IMG/VR virus record: IMGVR_UViG_3300049057_000242
Location: 1 to 49,235 of that record
Length of the DNA: 49,235 bases
Origin: a virus
Reading direction: 5' to 3' (one strand)
A program made the position numbers and the translations under genes. Shown here one piece after another: positions 1 to 8,746 of the stretch. The notes under the pieces are model-generated. The model was not told where the DNA came from and did no database searches. It saw only the letters and a program-made list of their open reading frames with translations. Each line of letters starts with the position of its first letter. Within the stretch, counting starts at the first letter, position 1.

Positions 1-33
1 GTCATATTTCATGTTATTAATTAAAGGTTCCGG

Positions 34-63
34 AAGGGCGGTGGTGTTACTGCCGCCCTTTTT
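34..63 (+). terminator. Rho-independent terminator-like hairpin before the first gene
   Basis: An 8-bp GC-rich stem (34-41 AAGGGCGG pairing with 53-60 CCGCCCTT) is extended by wobble pairs around a short loop and followed by a T-run. It ends only 7 bases before the next start codon, so it probably closes a gene that lies left of the window. No TAnnTTTG box is visible in bases 1-69, so readthrough may feed the portal block. Confidence 0.75.
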
Positions 64-69
64 GGTAAA

Positions 70-690
70 ATGTCCATAATGGAAGAAAAAAACGAAGAGA
101 TAGTATTTTCCCTTGATAATCTTAAATTATTTCAACCAACGTTGAATGATATGCGAATAGATTATCCTGAGTTGATGGAAATAGGCTCTTTTAAAGATTT
201 ACCCCCTAATGATTTAAAGTTTGTTTGGCACGTTTCAAACCGAAGCAGTGATTTGGTCAGAAACAAAACGCTATCCAAGGAGGAGAGATGGAAGGCTGCG
301 GCTAATTTGGTTTATGGTAAAATTTCCATAAATACCCGAAAAGATGTGCAGGAAATTCTTTCAGGAGATCCACCTGAAAGAATAAAAGAGGCCATAAAGG
401 ACATGGTGAAATTCAATCCTACATTACGTTTGCGCGCAAAATTCATGGCAGAATACGCATTGGATCAGGTTCAACAAATGTTGTATGTGCCTGCTGATGA
501 AATGCAGGGAATGGATGGTGACATGAGAGCTAAATATGCCTCTTTCATTTTTAGTTCCAATAAGGAGATTCCAAAATTAATTGAACAACTTGAGAGAGGA
601 TATGGTATATCGCTTAAAAACAAAAGAGGAGATGAAGCGACATATAAATCTATGGCTTCTATACGTGAACTAACAACTGAATTGGAATAA
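70..690 (+). CDS. Portal-adjacent conserved hypothetical protein (206 aa)
   Basis: I do not recognise a family. The product is soluble, charged and mostly helical by composition, with no signal peptide or membrane segment. The gene sits one base before the portal ATG, the place where a terminase or a packaging/head-assembly gene is usual, so a role in packaging or head assembly is a guess from position only. It lacks Walker A and nuclease motifs, so it is not the large terminase; a small-terminase-like role cannot be excluded. Two start codons are possible (70 and 79). Neither has a clear Shine-Dalgarno sequence, as is usual in Bacteroidota. Confidence 0.8.
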   Translation: MSIMEEKNEEIVFSLDNLKLFQPTLNDMRIDYPELMEIGSFKDLPPNDLKFVWHVSNRSSDLVRNKTLSKEERWKAAANLVYGKISINTRKDVQEILSGDPPERIKEAIKDMVKFNPTLRLRAKFMAEYALDQVQQMLYVPADEMQGMDGDMRAKYASFIFSSNKEIPKLIEQLERGYGISLKNKRGDEATYKSMASIRELTTELE

Positions 691-691
691 A

Positions 692-2926
692 ATGTATTTT
701 AATATAAACACAAATCCCGTTCGTCCTAATCAGCTGGAAGCCGTTAAGGACAAACAATATCATAATGATTTCGCCCGATGGACGTTAAACGGAATCAATG
801 ACTTTTATCACAGGGAGTTTATTGTAAAATCATTAGCCAATTGGTCATTTTACAAAGGTGACCAATGGATCTTCGATGAAGATTTGGAAAGCTTCTTCCT
901 GGATGAATCGGGAGATGTAAAAAACAGGCTTAAATGGACGAAAAACTTAATTCGTCCGATGGTTGACCAATATATCGGAAACGCCATTCGTCTTGCCTAT
1001 AATGCCCGTGCCAAAACATTTGGTGATTTCGTTATCAACCGCAGGGAAAAAGAAATGATGAGATTAAAAGGGTTCCAAAAAATAGCCCAATTGATCCCGG
1101 AAGTTAAAGATCTTATTACGGACCGTGTTCCCATCCGCGACACGGAAGCTGAAACAATGGAAGATTTCGATTTGATGTTTGACGATAATTTGGCCGAAAC
1201 GATAAATAATCTTTTGACCTATATCGAAAAAGACATCGACATCATCCAGTTAAAAATCCGAATCTGTAAATTTCTCGCCTTAAATGGTGTGGGAGTTTAT
1301 AAAGGTTTTGAATCGAACATGAAATACGTTGGTGACGCTATCGATCCGATGTATTGGTGGTTTGACCGCAGCGCCCGAAAACCGGATTTATCCGATGCTG
1401 CATATATGGGAGAATGGTATTTTATGGTGACATCATCCATATTCGAAAGATGGCAGGAGATTTCAAAAGACGATCGAATACTTATCGAAAAATCAGCCGT
1501 AAACCAATCCTTTAACTCCAACAACACCGTAAACTCTTATTATTACAGTAATATGCCGGGAGGAAAAATACCGGTTTACGAAACGTATTGGAAAGACACT
1601 GAACAACAGGAATACGCTTACGTCATGGATCCTTACGGATATCCGCTTTGGACCAAAATAAACACGATTGATGGAAAGTACAAAACGAAGGACGTAATAG
1701 ATCCTCCCAAAAATGAAAAGACGGATAAGCTTTTCGATAAAGGAAAAAAGACCGTAAAGATTTATGTCGACACGTTGCGTTTTTGCATTTTCATTCCTTC
1801 GGAACAAATAGGATCTGATCACGATATCATTTTGGAATACGGAGAGGTTCCGTACCAGGAAACATACAAATACGACCCATCCAGCACCCAATTCCCGTAT
1901 AAATGTTATACATGGAACTATGATAAAGGACAAATCATAACTCCGATTGATGATGCGCTCAGTCCGCAACGATTGATCAATCGATTTATTTCGATGGCCG
2001 AGAGTCAGGCGAATAATTCAAATCTTCAAGGAACAATTATTGCCGCTGAGGCCATTAATCCCCGTGATGGAGAAGAAGGAACGAAAAGAGCCATAAATCA
2101 AGGCAAGCCGATAATTGTAGAAACTGTCCGCACCGGCTCGGTGCAGAATTCCGTTGGAACTTATGGATCGAACCTGAATAATAATATTTTCACCATATTC
2201 AGTGCAATGAAGGAATTCCAGATGTCTCTGGGAGATGTTACGGGTGTCAATGATGCCATGACGGGAACGATGGGTGGTGATGACACGTTGGTGGGTGTCG
2301 TGGATGCACAGATACAGCGTGGAAGCATTTTACAGGAACCGTTTTATTATGCGTTGACAAAAATATTGGAACAAGCATACCAACACATGGCTACAGTGGG
2401 GAAAAAGGTTTATTACGATTCTCCACGAAAAATGTCAATGATTGTCGGTGATAAAGGCTATCAGATTTTGACCGTTACACAGGACCACATGCTGGAAGAT
2501 TTCAGGATTGACGTGGAAAGAACCGAGAGCCAATTGACGCTTAAAAACAATGCGAACAGCTTAATATTTACACTTCTTCAGGGAGGATTGTTGGATCCAC
2601 TGAGAGCGTCTATGTTGCTTAACCGAGCTACTCCGGATCAAGTTTCCAAATCATTGCGCGAATATCAGCTCGAACAATATGCTGCTAAAAAAGAGCAGGA
2701 TAATATTAACCAACAACGCATGATTCAAGACAGGAAGGATCAACAACAAATGATGGGCGCTCAAAAGGAGGAAATGGACAAACAACAGGCTCTTTTAATG
2801 GCTCAAGATGAGCTGGATAAGGGACACCAGAAGGATATGGAAATATTGAAGGGAAATCAAAAGCTGACCAACACCATGGTTGCCGGTGAAATAAATAATC
2901 GAAACAATATTGCAAAAGCAGAATAA
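692..2926 (+). CDS. Portal protein (head-tail connector dodecamer)
   Basis: At 744 aa this is the size of podovirus and crAss-like portals. The portal forms the ring at one capsid vertex through which DNA is packaged and ejected. Support comes from the N-terminal layout (an aromatic-rich region with FYKGDQW near residue 55, then NLIRPMVDQYIGNAIR near residues 86-101, a pattern typical of phage portals), the position before scaffold and capsid genes, and a C-terminal tail from about residue 665 that is rich in Gln, Met and charged residues and predicted helical, matching a barrel/crown. No frameshift is seen. A broad structural label is safe; portal is the best fit from pattern and gene order without a database search. 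Confidence 0.85.
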   Translation: MYFNINTNPVRPNQLEAVKDKQYHNDFARWTLNGINDFYHREFIVKSLANWSFYKGDQWIFDEDLESFFLDESGDVKNRLKWTKNLIRPMVDQYIGNAIRLAYNARAKTFGDFVINRREKEMMRLKGFQKIAQLIPEVKDLITDRVPIRDTEAETMEDFDLMFDDNLAETINNLLTYIEKDIDIIQLKIRICKFLALNGVGVYKGFESNMKYVGDAIDPMYWWFDRSARKPDLSDAAYMGEWYFMVTSSIFERWQEISKDDRILIEKSAVNQSFNSNNTVNSYYYSNMPGGKIPVYETYWKDTEQQEYAYVMDPYGYPLWTKINTIDGKYKTKDVIDPPKNEKTDKLFDKGKKTVKIYVDTLRFCIFIPSEQIGSDHDIILEYGEVPYQETYKYDPSSTQFPYKCYTWNYDKGQIITPIDDALSPQRLINRFISMAESQANNSNLQGTIIAAEAINPRDGEEGTKRAINQGKPIIVETVRTGSVQNSVGTYGSNLNNNIFTIFSAMKEFQMSLGDVTGVNDAMTGTMGGDDTLVGVVDAQIQRGSILQEPFYYALTKILEQAYQHMATVGKKVYYDSPRKMSMIVGDKGYQILTVTQDHMLEDFRIDVERTESQLTLKNNANSLIFTLLQGGLLDPLRASMLLNRATPDQVSKSLREYQLEQYAAKKEQDNINQQRMIQDRKDQQQMMGAQKEEMDKQQALLMAQDELDKGHQKDMEILKGNQKLTNTMVAGEINNRNNIAKAE

Positions 2927-2933
2927 AAATTTA

Positions 2934-2941
2934 TAAATTTG
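2934..2941 (+). promoter_or_regulatory. Bacteroidota-type -7 box (TAAATTTG) before scaffold/capsid genes
   Basis: TAAATTTG matches TAnnTTTG. A TTG at 2910-2912 lies 21 bases upstream, a good spacing for the -33 element. The scaffold ATG is at 2957, leaving a short leader. This could give extra transcription of scaffold and capsid relative to portal. Confidence 0.6.
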
Positions 2942-2956
2942 TGAAAACTAACGTTT

Positions 2957-4207
2957 ATGGCAGAACCATCTAAAGAAAAACTTGAAGTAGAAAACCCCCA
3001 AGAAAACCAGGTTAATAATCAGGCACAAAACATAAGTCCTATTAACCTAAATGAACAGTGGGATAGCCTTCAAGGTCTTGCATTAATTAATCCCGGACTA
3101 AAAGAAAGCCCGGATTATAAAGCTCTCGAAACGAAAATGCTCGAAGCTGCAAAGACAAAAGGTCTGATAAAAGAAGGTGGTGGTGCAGGTAATGGCGGAG
3201 CTGCCGCGACAACTACTACCGAAGAAGAAGAGGAAGAAGAAAAGCCGGAGGATAAAAAAGATAAGAAAGATGTAGATACAAAACCGAAAAATGTATTTAA
3301 CATCGGACTTAAAAAAACGGAGAAAAAAGTAAATCCGGTTATTGAAAAGTTGGATGCTGAAACATTGAAAGGAGTTTTGAAGCCTTTCGGAACAGAAGAT
3401 CCAAATAAGTTCTTTGAAGAAATTGTTCCGAAGTGGAGACAAGATTCCCAGGATTTAGCCACTACTCGCGAAGACCTTGAAGCGCTCCAACAGGAATTAG
3501 GCAATATGCCGGATGACATAAAACTGATCATTAACGCTTATGCCGGTGGACATGACTGGAAAGAAGTGATCAATGTCGGAATTCTTAAACCCGACTTTAA
3601 TCAGGCATTCGATAAACTGGATAAAGAAAATGTTGTGAAGTTTTATTATCCGGATAAATATAAGTCTTTGAAGCAGAAATTGGAAGAAAATGACGAATTT
3701 GAAGAGGAAGACTTCAATGAGCATCTTTCTACATTACATGCTGCTGCAAAGCCGCTCTTTGAAAAGGATAAGGGGCTATACGAAAAACAACGTGCTGACA
3801 TTTTTGAATCTTCTGACAAGGCCGATAAGCTTTGGAAGAGTTCTGTCGCCAGTTCCGTTGAGGCTCTAAAAAAAGAATACCCTGACTTCAGTGCTACTGA
3901 ATTACAAAAAGTTCGTAGTTTCTTGGTCAACGGGGAAATTGAAAGCCTTTTAAAGGATAAGAACGGATCCTGTAAACCAACCGCTGCGAAAGTTGTCGCG
4001 CTGGCTTTATTTGGAGAAGATCTTATTAAGGATTTGCTCGAACAGGCTGAGAAAAAAGGTGTGTCTTCTGCCGAGATGGAAATTGCCACTCGTGGAAAGA
4101 AGAGCATTGTAAGTTCTAAGGCTGTTGAAAACGCGAAAGAGAAAGTAATGGAAGCCGCAACTTCCCATCTTAAATTTTCGCAACCGGAAAAGAATCCTTA
4201 TTTATAA
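2957..4207 (+). CDS. Capsid scaffold-like protein
   Basis: A 416-aa highly charged protein directly before the major capsid gene, the normal place for a phage scaffold that templates head assembly and is then removed. The N-terminal third is Asn/Gln-rich and low complexity. Residues about 85-110 hold a Thr run, then a Glu run, then Lys/Asp repeats. The rest is predicted helical with coiled-coil-like heptads. No protease motif is seen, so it is not an obvious scaffold-protease fusion. The C-terminus (KFSQPEKNPYL) is basic to neutral, as in scaffolds that dock to capsid protein. The assignment rests on context and composition, not on sequence motifs. A box at 2934-2941 probably drives it. Confidence 0.75.
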   Translation: MAEPSKEKLEVENPQENQVNNQAQNISPINLNEQWDSLQGLALINPGLKESPDYKALETKMLEAAKTKGLIKEGGGAGNGGAAATTTTEEEEEEEKPEDKKDKKDVDTKPKNVFNIGLKKTEKKVNPVIEKLDAETLKGVLKPFGTEDPNKFFEEIVPKWRQDSQDLATTREDLEALQQELGNMPDDIKLIINAYAGGHDWKEVINVGILKPDFNQAFDKLDKENVVKFYYPDKYKSLKQKLEENDEFEEEDFNEHLSTLHAAAKPLFEKDKGLYEKQRADIFESSDKADKLWKSSVASSVEALKKEYPDFSATELQKVRSFLVNGEIESLLKDKNGSCKPTAAKVVALALFGEDLIKDLLEQAEKKGVSSAEMEIATRGKKSIVSSKAVENAKEKVMEAATSHLKFSQPEKNPYL

Positions 4208-4225
4208 ACTTTAAAAAATTAAAAA

Positions 4226-5467
4226 ATGCTTTACAATCTTCCCAATGAGGCACTAAGTAACGTAAACTTAAACTCACTCGGTTCGGACTATGCACAACAG
4301 TTCGGCCACGACTTATCCCTTTTAGTCGCTAAACAAACAAGAGAGCAGATTTTTGATTCATCACCTAAGCAGTTCTATGACCTTGCTTTGATGAATGCCA
4401 AAGCGCCAAAGTCATGGAACTCTGACGAATTCTTCTACAAAGAAGTAGGATATCAGCGTCAACCTTTGATCGCTACCGGTACAGCTGCAGCTGTTGCTTG
4501 GCCGTCTACCCAAACTTTCACAATTTCCACGCTGGATGATGTGTCGACAGACACAATGATCGCATATCCGAACGGACAAATGGGTAACGTTACCGCGATC
4601 AACAGTTCTACAAGCCAAATCACCGTGACACCAATGACAAACAGTACGCTTCCGGCTGTTGTTATAGGTGACTCATTCGCAAACATCTCTTCTGTTGAAG
4701 CTGATGGTGTGGATGGATTCGCTCAATATTTCCGTCAAAACTCTATCGAGCGTAATGGTTATATCCAGTTATTCTCAAAGGCCATCCATTATGGTCAAGT
4801 GGAGCTTTACAAACTTCAAAAAGGTGCCATCCATAAGGATTGGTTAGCGTCTGAAAGCAGAAACATGATGCGTCAACACAAAATTGACTTGTCGAATGCT
4901 TTCTGGATGGGACGTAAAGGTGAAATCACCACGGCTGCCGGAGATAAGGCAAAACTAACCGATGGTGTGTTCACAATGATGCAGAACGCAGGATCTCCTA
5001 ACGCTACAACCACTACCGCTACATTAGCTGACGCTTTTGAAGACATGGTATTGGCTTCTGAGTACGGAGACTTCGGAGATGTTCGTTTCGCTTACATGAC
5101 GCCTCGTGTTAAAAACGAATTGCGTAAGGCGTACACGACTCAGCTGACTCGTTACACACCGGAAAACCAAAATATCGCGAAGCTTTACTTGGACGAGATT
5201 CGTCTTGGATCAAGCCGTATCGTATTGGTTCCGTTCCAACGTTTCGAATCGCCTGCTGACTTCTATCCTGGATTCGATAGCCGTATCGTTATTCTTGATC
5301 ACATGACAATCGATACTTACGAAATGTGGGGAGCTACCTCTGGTACAACTCCTGACCGTTCACAAGGATTCGCTAAGTCATACAAGGATATGTGGGTAGC
5401 TTGTCAAATGGGTGTTGCGATGAATAACCCACTTGCTTCGGCTTGGGTTGACATCACAGGTCTGTAA
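4226..5467 (+). CDS. Major capsid protein, HK97-fold type
   Basis: 413 aa, 18 bases after the scaffold gene and closed by a strong terminator, as expected for the most abundant virion protein. The N-terminus is a short helical arm. The centre (residues about 85-155) is a Thr/Ser/Val-rich beta insertion, and the second half has mixed alpha/beta segments ending in a beta-rich conserved tail. Slightly shorter than crAss-like capsid proteins, which are commonly near 500 aa. Codons look optimised (GGT, CGT, AAC, TTC), consistent with high expression. Another abundant structural protein is the only serious alternative. Confidence 0.85.
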   Translation: MLYNLPNEALSNVNLNSLGSDYAQQFGHDLSLLVAKQTREQIFDSSPKQFYDLALMNAKAPKSWNSDEFFYKEVGYQRQPLIATGTAAAVAWPSTQTFTISTLDDVSTDTMIAYPNGQMGNVTAINSSTSQITVTPMTNSTLPAVVIGDSFANISSVEADGVDGFAQYFRQNSIERNGYIQLFSKAIHYGQVELYKLQKGAIHKDWLASESRNMMRQHKIDLSNAFWMGRKGEITTAAGDKAKLTDGVFTMMQNAGSPNATTTTATLADAFEDMVLASEYGDFGDVRFAYMTPRVKNELRKAYTTQLTRYTPENQNIAKLYLDEIRLGSSRIVLVPFQRFESPADFYPGFDSRIVILDHMTIDTYEMWGATSGTTPDRSQGFAKSYKDMWVACQMGVAMNNPLASAWVDITGL

Positions 5468-5491
5468 TATTAATCAGTATTAATATAATAT

Positions 5492-5521
5492 CCCTCCCTT
5501 TAATCGGGGAGGGTTATTTTT
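5492..5521 (+). terminator. Rho-independent terminator after the major capsid gene
   Basis: Perfect 7-bp stem CCCTCCC (5492-5498) / GGGAGGG (5507-5513) with an 8-base loop, followed by TTATTTTT. It ends 13 bases before the next ATG, so it would cut down readthrough into the downstream genes and set the capsid mRNA apart. Confidence 0.85.
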
Positions 5522-5534
5522 AAAACCATAAAAA

Positions 5535-6434
5535 ATGAGCGAAAAAAACAATCAAAAAAATCCACCCAAAACAAATAATTCGGGTGATCAGGCTAAAAAC
5601 AACGTAAGCCCTGACAAAAAAGGTAACGAAGAATCTTCTGCTGCCGATACGGCCGCACTTGAAAAAGAGAATGCCGATTTGAAGGCTGAACTTGCAAAGA
5701 TCGCGGACGAACGTAAGGCCAATGAAGAAAAAGCCAAAAAGGAAGCTGAATCGAAAAGCATTGCGGTTGATAAAACAGTGCTTGATCAGATCCTCGAAAT
5801 GCAAAAAAGCCATGAAGAGGAAAATAAATCTCTTCGTGAAGAACTTCGTAAAATCAGACTGGAGAAAGCTAAACCAGCGGAACAAGACAAATCAAGTGTC
5901 GATATCGATACAATCAATGATTACATGGATGTTCCTGTTGTATTTTTCGCATACACCTCTACTCATTCGATCCACAGTTACCAGGTAAAAAAGAAAAACC
6001 TTATTCCTCCGTTCGGAAAAATTCGTTTCAAACCAACTATCCGATATACTTCCGGTACCGGGATGCAGGCTAAAGTTCATGCTATCTGTGAATACAAATC
6101 TCAGAGTAAAAGGGAAGTTGATTTTCTTGAAAGTTCTCCTGATTTTGGCGTTAAGTTTTTCAAAACTATGACGGAGGAGAAAAACTACAATCACGCTTAT
6201 GCCGACCTTTTGAGCAAAGAGTCTCAACGGGTGGCCTCATTAACCGATCACATGGTTATTGCAGCCGTTAATGCAGAAAAGAGATTGGTCGTTAAGCAAG
6301 ACATTAAACAGATGCGAACTGAACTTATCCGATTGAGAGCCGATGATGCTTTACTGAGCCAAAAGGCACGTGAAGATGAGTCTCTTAAAAAGATGATAAA
6401 AGATAGAGAAGATCTTCAAAAGATCGGAAACTAA
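5535..6434 (+). CDS. Coiled-coil head-associated protein (299 aa), function unknown
   Basis: Residues 1-50 are disordered and Asn/Lys/Asp-rich. Residues about 35-120 form a long charged coiled coil. Residues 130-205 look beta-rich (aromatic, alternating hydrophobic), and the C-terminus from about 215 is helical and highly charged. Helical stalk plus beta domain fits a head fibre or auxiliary capsid protein, but this is inference from position between capsid and connector genes. It follows the capsid terminator, so its expression is likely lower or depends on readthrough. No catalytic motif is seen. Confidence 0.75.
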   Translation: MSEKNNQKNPPKTNNSGDQAKNNVSPDKKGNEESSAADTAALEKENADLKAELAKIADERKANEEKAKKEAESKSIAVDKTVLDQILEMQKSHEEENKSLREELRKIRLEKAKPAEQDKSSVDIDTINDYMDVPVVFFAYTSTHSIHSYQVKKKNLIPPFGKIRFKPTIRYTSGTGMQAKVHAICEYKSQSKREVDFLESSPDFGVKFFKTMTEEKNYNHAYADLLSKESQRVASLTDHMVIAAVNAEKRLVVKQDIKQMRTELIRLRADDALLSQKAREDESLKKMIKDREDLQKIGN

Positions 6435-6463
6435 CAAATACCACAGGGCGAATGTAAATTGAT

Positions 6464-6471
6464 TATATTTG
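6464..6471 (+). promoter_or_regulatory. Bacteroidota-type -7 box (TATATTTG) at the connector block
   Basis: TATATTTG ends 3 bases before the ATG at 6475. With a start point expected a few bases downstream of such a box, the mRNA would have almost no leader. No convincing -33 TTTG was found, so this is a motif call rather than a proven promoter. Confidence 0.55.
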
Positions 6472-6474
6472 CCT

Positions 6475-7239
6475 ATGCCGATACTTGCTCAAGATATTGC
6501 CGATGAAATGCGTGCGGCCCTGGATGCTGAAGGGGCCGATTACTATGATGATGTATTGGATATCATTCCCGCCATCAACAACGCTGTCAGATGGGTTGAA
6601 TCTGTCATAAATAAAACTTTAGGACAAAAGAAGCCCGGGGAAGAGATATTGCGCGATATCACCATTGCTTCTGTTTTTAGAACATCTCAAGATAGTAGGT
6701 TATCCCTAAATAACTTTCCTTTCGAAGTATGGACCATACTATCCGTAGAACCATTGCCGATTACCGGGAATACCGGTGCTGCTGTTCCCGCCATGCCAAA
6801 TGACAAACAAAGTTATTCCCGCCCAGATCTATATCACGTTAAAAGCACCAAATCATCCAAGCGTTTAACCGGTGAGGAGTGGACTATCAGTGTAAATGAA
6901 AACCCATTCGCCCCAGGATATGATGGGGGGGCCATTTGTGATGACATAAAGGAATATGCTTATTTGAATCCGGTTACTTACGGCCCATCCAATACCGTTG
7001 TGATTGCTTCTGAAATTGAGATTTCACCGGTTTTGAACAAACAGTTGGTTACTGTTTTTTACGCAAAAAAACCAACAGCCATTGTTGCCTTAACAGGAAA
7101 TATTGAGTTTCCTTCAACCATTTTCCAATTACTGTTATCAAAAAGCCTTCAGTTTATTTCGATAAAACAAGGTGATGGAACGAATCTGTGGACCGTATCA
7201 CAAAATGATGTTAACGTTTTACTTCAATCAATTAACTAA
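6475..7239 (+). CDS. Connector/ring-type head-tail joining protein (254 aa)
   Basis: First of three similar-sized genes between head and nozzle genes. The N-terminal half is acidic and helical (DVLDIIPAINNAVRWVESVI near residues 25-45), as in gp6/gatekeeper-type adaptor proteins. The second half is beta-rich with a Pro/Asn-rich middle. Its probable role is one of the stacked rings below the portal. A TTG codon at 6469 could also start the frame, but it lies inside the promoter box, so ATG 6475 is chosen. It is followed by the next gene after 2 bases. The ring assignment is by gene order and fold impression. Confidence 0.7.
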   Translation: MPILAQDIADEMRAALDAEGADYYDDVLDIIPAINNAVRWVESVINKTLGQKKPGEEILRDITIASVFRTSQDSRLSLNNFPFEVWTILSVEPLPITGNTGAAVPAMPNDKQSYSRPDLYHVKSTKSSKRLTGEEWTISVNENPFAPGYDGGAICDDIKEYAYLNPVTYGPSNTVVIASEIEISPVLNKQLVTVFYAKKPTAIVALTGNIEFPSTIFQLLLSKSLQFISIKQGDGTNLWTVSQNDVNVLLQSIN

Positions 7240-7241
7240 TC

Positions 7242-7967
7242 ATGACGTATAGACATGTGATATTTGATTTTTTAACGAACTTTAAACAGAAGTTTGACGA
7301 TGCCGACATCCGTCCTACCCAAGTGTTGTTTTGGATTCAGGTATTCGTGAACAAGCTCCGCACCGATAGCTATGAAGCTAATAATACCGGCAGTTATATT
7401 TCCACTTATTCATCCGTTACGGTTCTTCGTGACAATAAAGATCGGCCATATTTTGATTTGCCTGTTCAGATATTGGATCTCACAAATGAGCGCGGAATTA
7501 ATTACATCACCTATAACGAAGAGACGTGTTGTTGTGCCGGGCCACCTATGTCGCAGGTGTTTTTTCAGCCAACAAAAGTTTCTGCTCTAAATCGATTGTA
7601 TGGGGACGAATATGAAAAACCATCAACGACCAATCCATATTTCTACCGAATAGGGGACCGACACGATGGTGTGTCCGTAAATCGCGTTTATTTATTGGGT
7701 GTTGAATGTATTGTTTTGAAAGATGTTGAAATAGGAATTCTTTCAGCGCTGGATCCTCGGGATATTTGTAGTTATGATGATGAAGTGCCATTGGCTCCAG
7801 ATTTAATTGAGGTGCTTCAAAAAAGCTTACTTGCCCTCGGAAGATTTGTGATGCTCGTGCCTGACGAAAGAGTTAATGACGGTTCGGATAGCTCCAAGTC
7901 AACAACCGCAGGTGCTCCCGTATCTAATGCCCCACAGAATGTAGAACCACAACAACCTACTGAATAA
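7242..7967 (+). CDS. Connector/ring-type structural protein (241 aa)
   Basis: Second of three connector-like genes. A helical N-terminus (residues 1-40, RHVIFDFLTNFKQKF and LFWIQVFVNKLR) leads into a beta-rich core. It contains a Cys triplet (TCCCAGPP near residue 95). The C-terminal 35 residues are a Ser/Thr/Pro/Gln-rich disordered tail. The stop codon overlaps the next ATG by one base (TAATG), so the two are likely translated together. Its probable place is the neck between portal and nozzle. No enzyme motif is seen. Confidence 0.7.
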   Translation: MTYRHVIFDFLTNFKQKFDDADIRPTQVLFWIQVFVNKLRTDSYEANNTGSYISTYSSVTVLRDNKDRPYFDLPVQILDLTNERGINYITYNEETCCCAGPPMSQVFFQPTKVSALNRLYGDEYEKPSTTNPYFYRIGDRHDGVSVNRVYLLGVECIVLKDVEIGILSALDPRDICSYDDEVPLAPDLIEVLQKSLLALGRFVMLVPDERVNDGSDSSKSTTAGAPVSNAPQNVEPQQPTE

Positions 7968-8746
7968 TGAATACCAATTCCTTTTGTACCATCGAACACA
8001 TATTATCGGAAGTTACGGCCTCCCTTAATGATCGTGAATACCGCAGTGGATTCAGTAAGGGGTGGTATATTTCCCGTATTCAGGATGCATTGCAAGAATT
8101 GTCTTTCGACACTTTTTATCAGGTAGTCACCCGTGATTATGATTTCCCTACCTCAACGTTACAAATGGAAATGCCTTCCAACGCATTTAATTTACGCGAA
8201 ATATATGGGTGGAATGGTGCATGTTGTTCACCCCAATCGTCTGCTATTATTTATCCTAAACGATTATATAATAACAAAGGTGGAAATGGACGCGGTTATA
8301 CAGCCAGGGTAAAAAAAACCGGTGAATCGATCGGAAACGATCCTTTTCATCCGAATTATGCCAATGATGGTAATTTCCGTAACTATCCGGATGCTAAATA
8401 TTTTTACAATATCCAAAACGGATTGATCATGTTCAGTTCAAGCTGCGCTGGATTTTTGAAAGTAAGGCTTATTTTTAATGGTATCGGCATAGATAACGTT
8501 GGAGACGTTCCCATTATTCCTCGTTTTTTCGAGAGAGCTATAAATGATTATGTAGAAGAAAGGTTTTATAATGCAAAAAAAGCAGAAGACCCTCGTAAAT
8601 ACAGAATTCTTTGGGCCGATGCTTATGGACGATTGACTGATTATGTCAATGGGGCGTGGGCCAAAGCTATCAAAAGAGTAAAATATATGGATAAAGCGGA
8701 AGCTGAAGCTTATTCTGATTATCTATCAAATCCTCTTCATAAATGA
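7967..8746 (+). CDS. Conserved connector/tail-adaptor structural protein (259 aa)
   Basis: Third connector-like gene. The N-terminal helical part contains SKGWYISRIQDALQELSFDT (about residues 25-45), a pattern I associate with structural proteins of crAss-like phages at this locus. The middle has beta strands and Gly/Asn-rich loops, and the C-terminus is a long helical bundle. Its last bases are overlapped by the ATG of a homing endonuclease gene (ATGA), which separates it from the nozzle gene that would otherwise follow directly. Confidence 0.75.
   Translation: MNTNSFCTIEHILSEVTASLNDREYRSGFSKGWYISRIQDALQELSFDTFYQVVTRDYDFPTSTLQMEMPSNAFNLREIYGWNGACCSPQSSAIIYPKRLYNNKGGNGRGYTARVKKTGESIGNDPFHPNYANDGNFRNYPDAKYFYNIQNGLIMFSSSCAGFLKVRLIFNGIGIDNVGDVPIIPRFFERAINDYVEERFYNAKKAEDPRKYRILWADAYGRLTDYVNGAWAKAIKRVKYMDKAEAEAYSDYLSNPLHK

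Noticed and set aside
3098-3531. Two long open frames on the minus strand inside the scaffold gene (114 and 138 aa)
   Set aside because: They arise from GAA/GAG-rich codons that read as Ser/Phe-rich runs on the other strand; products are low complexity and lie against the operon direction.
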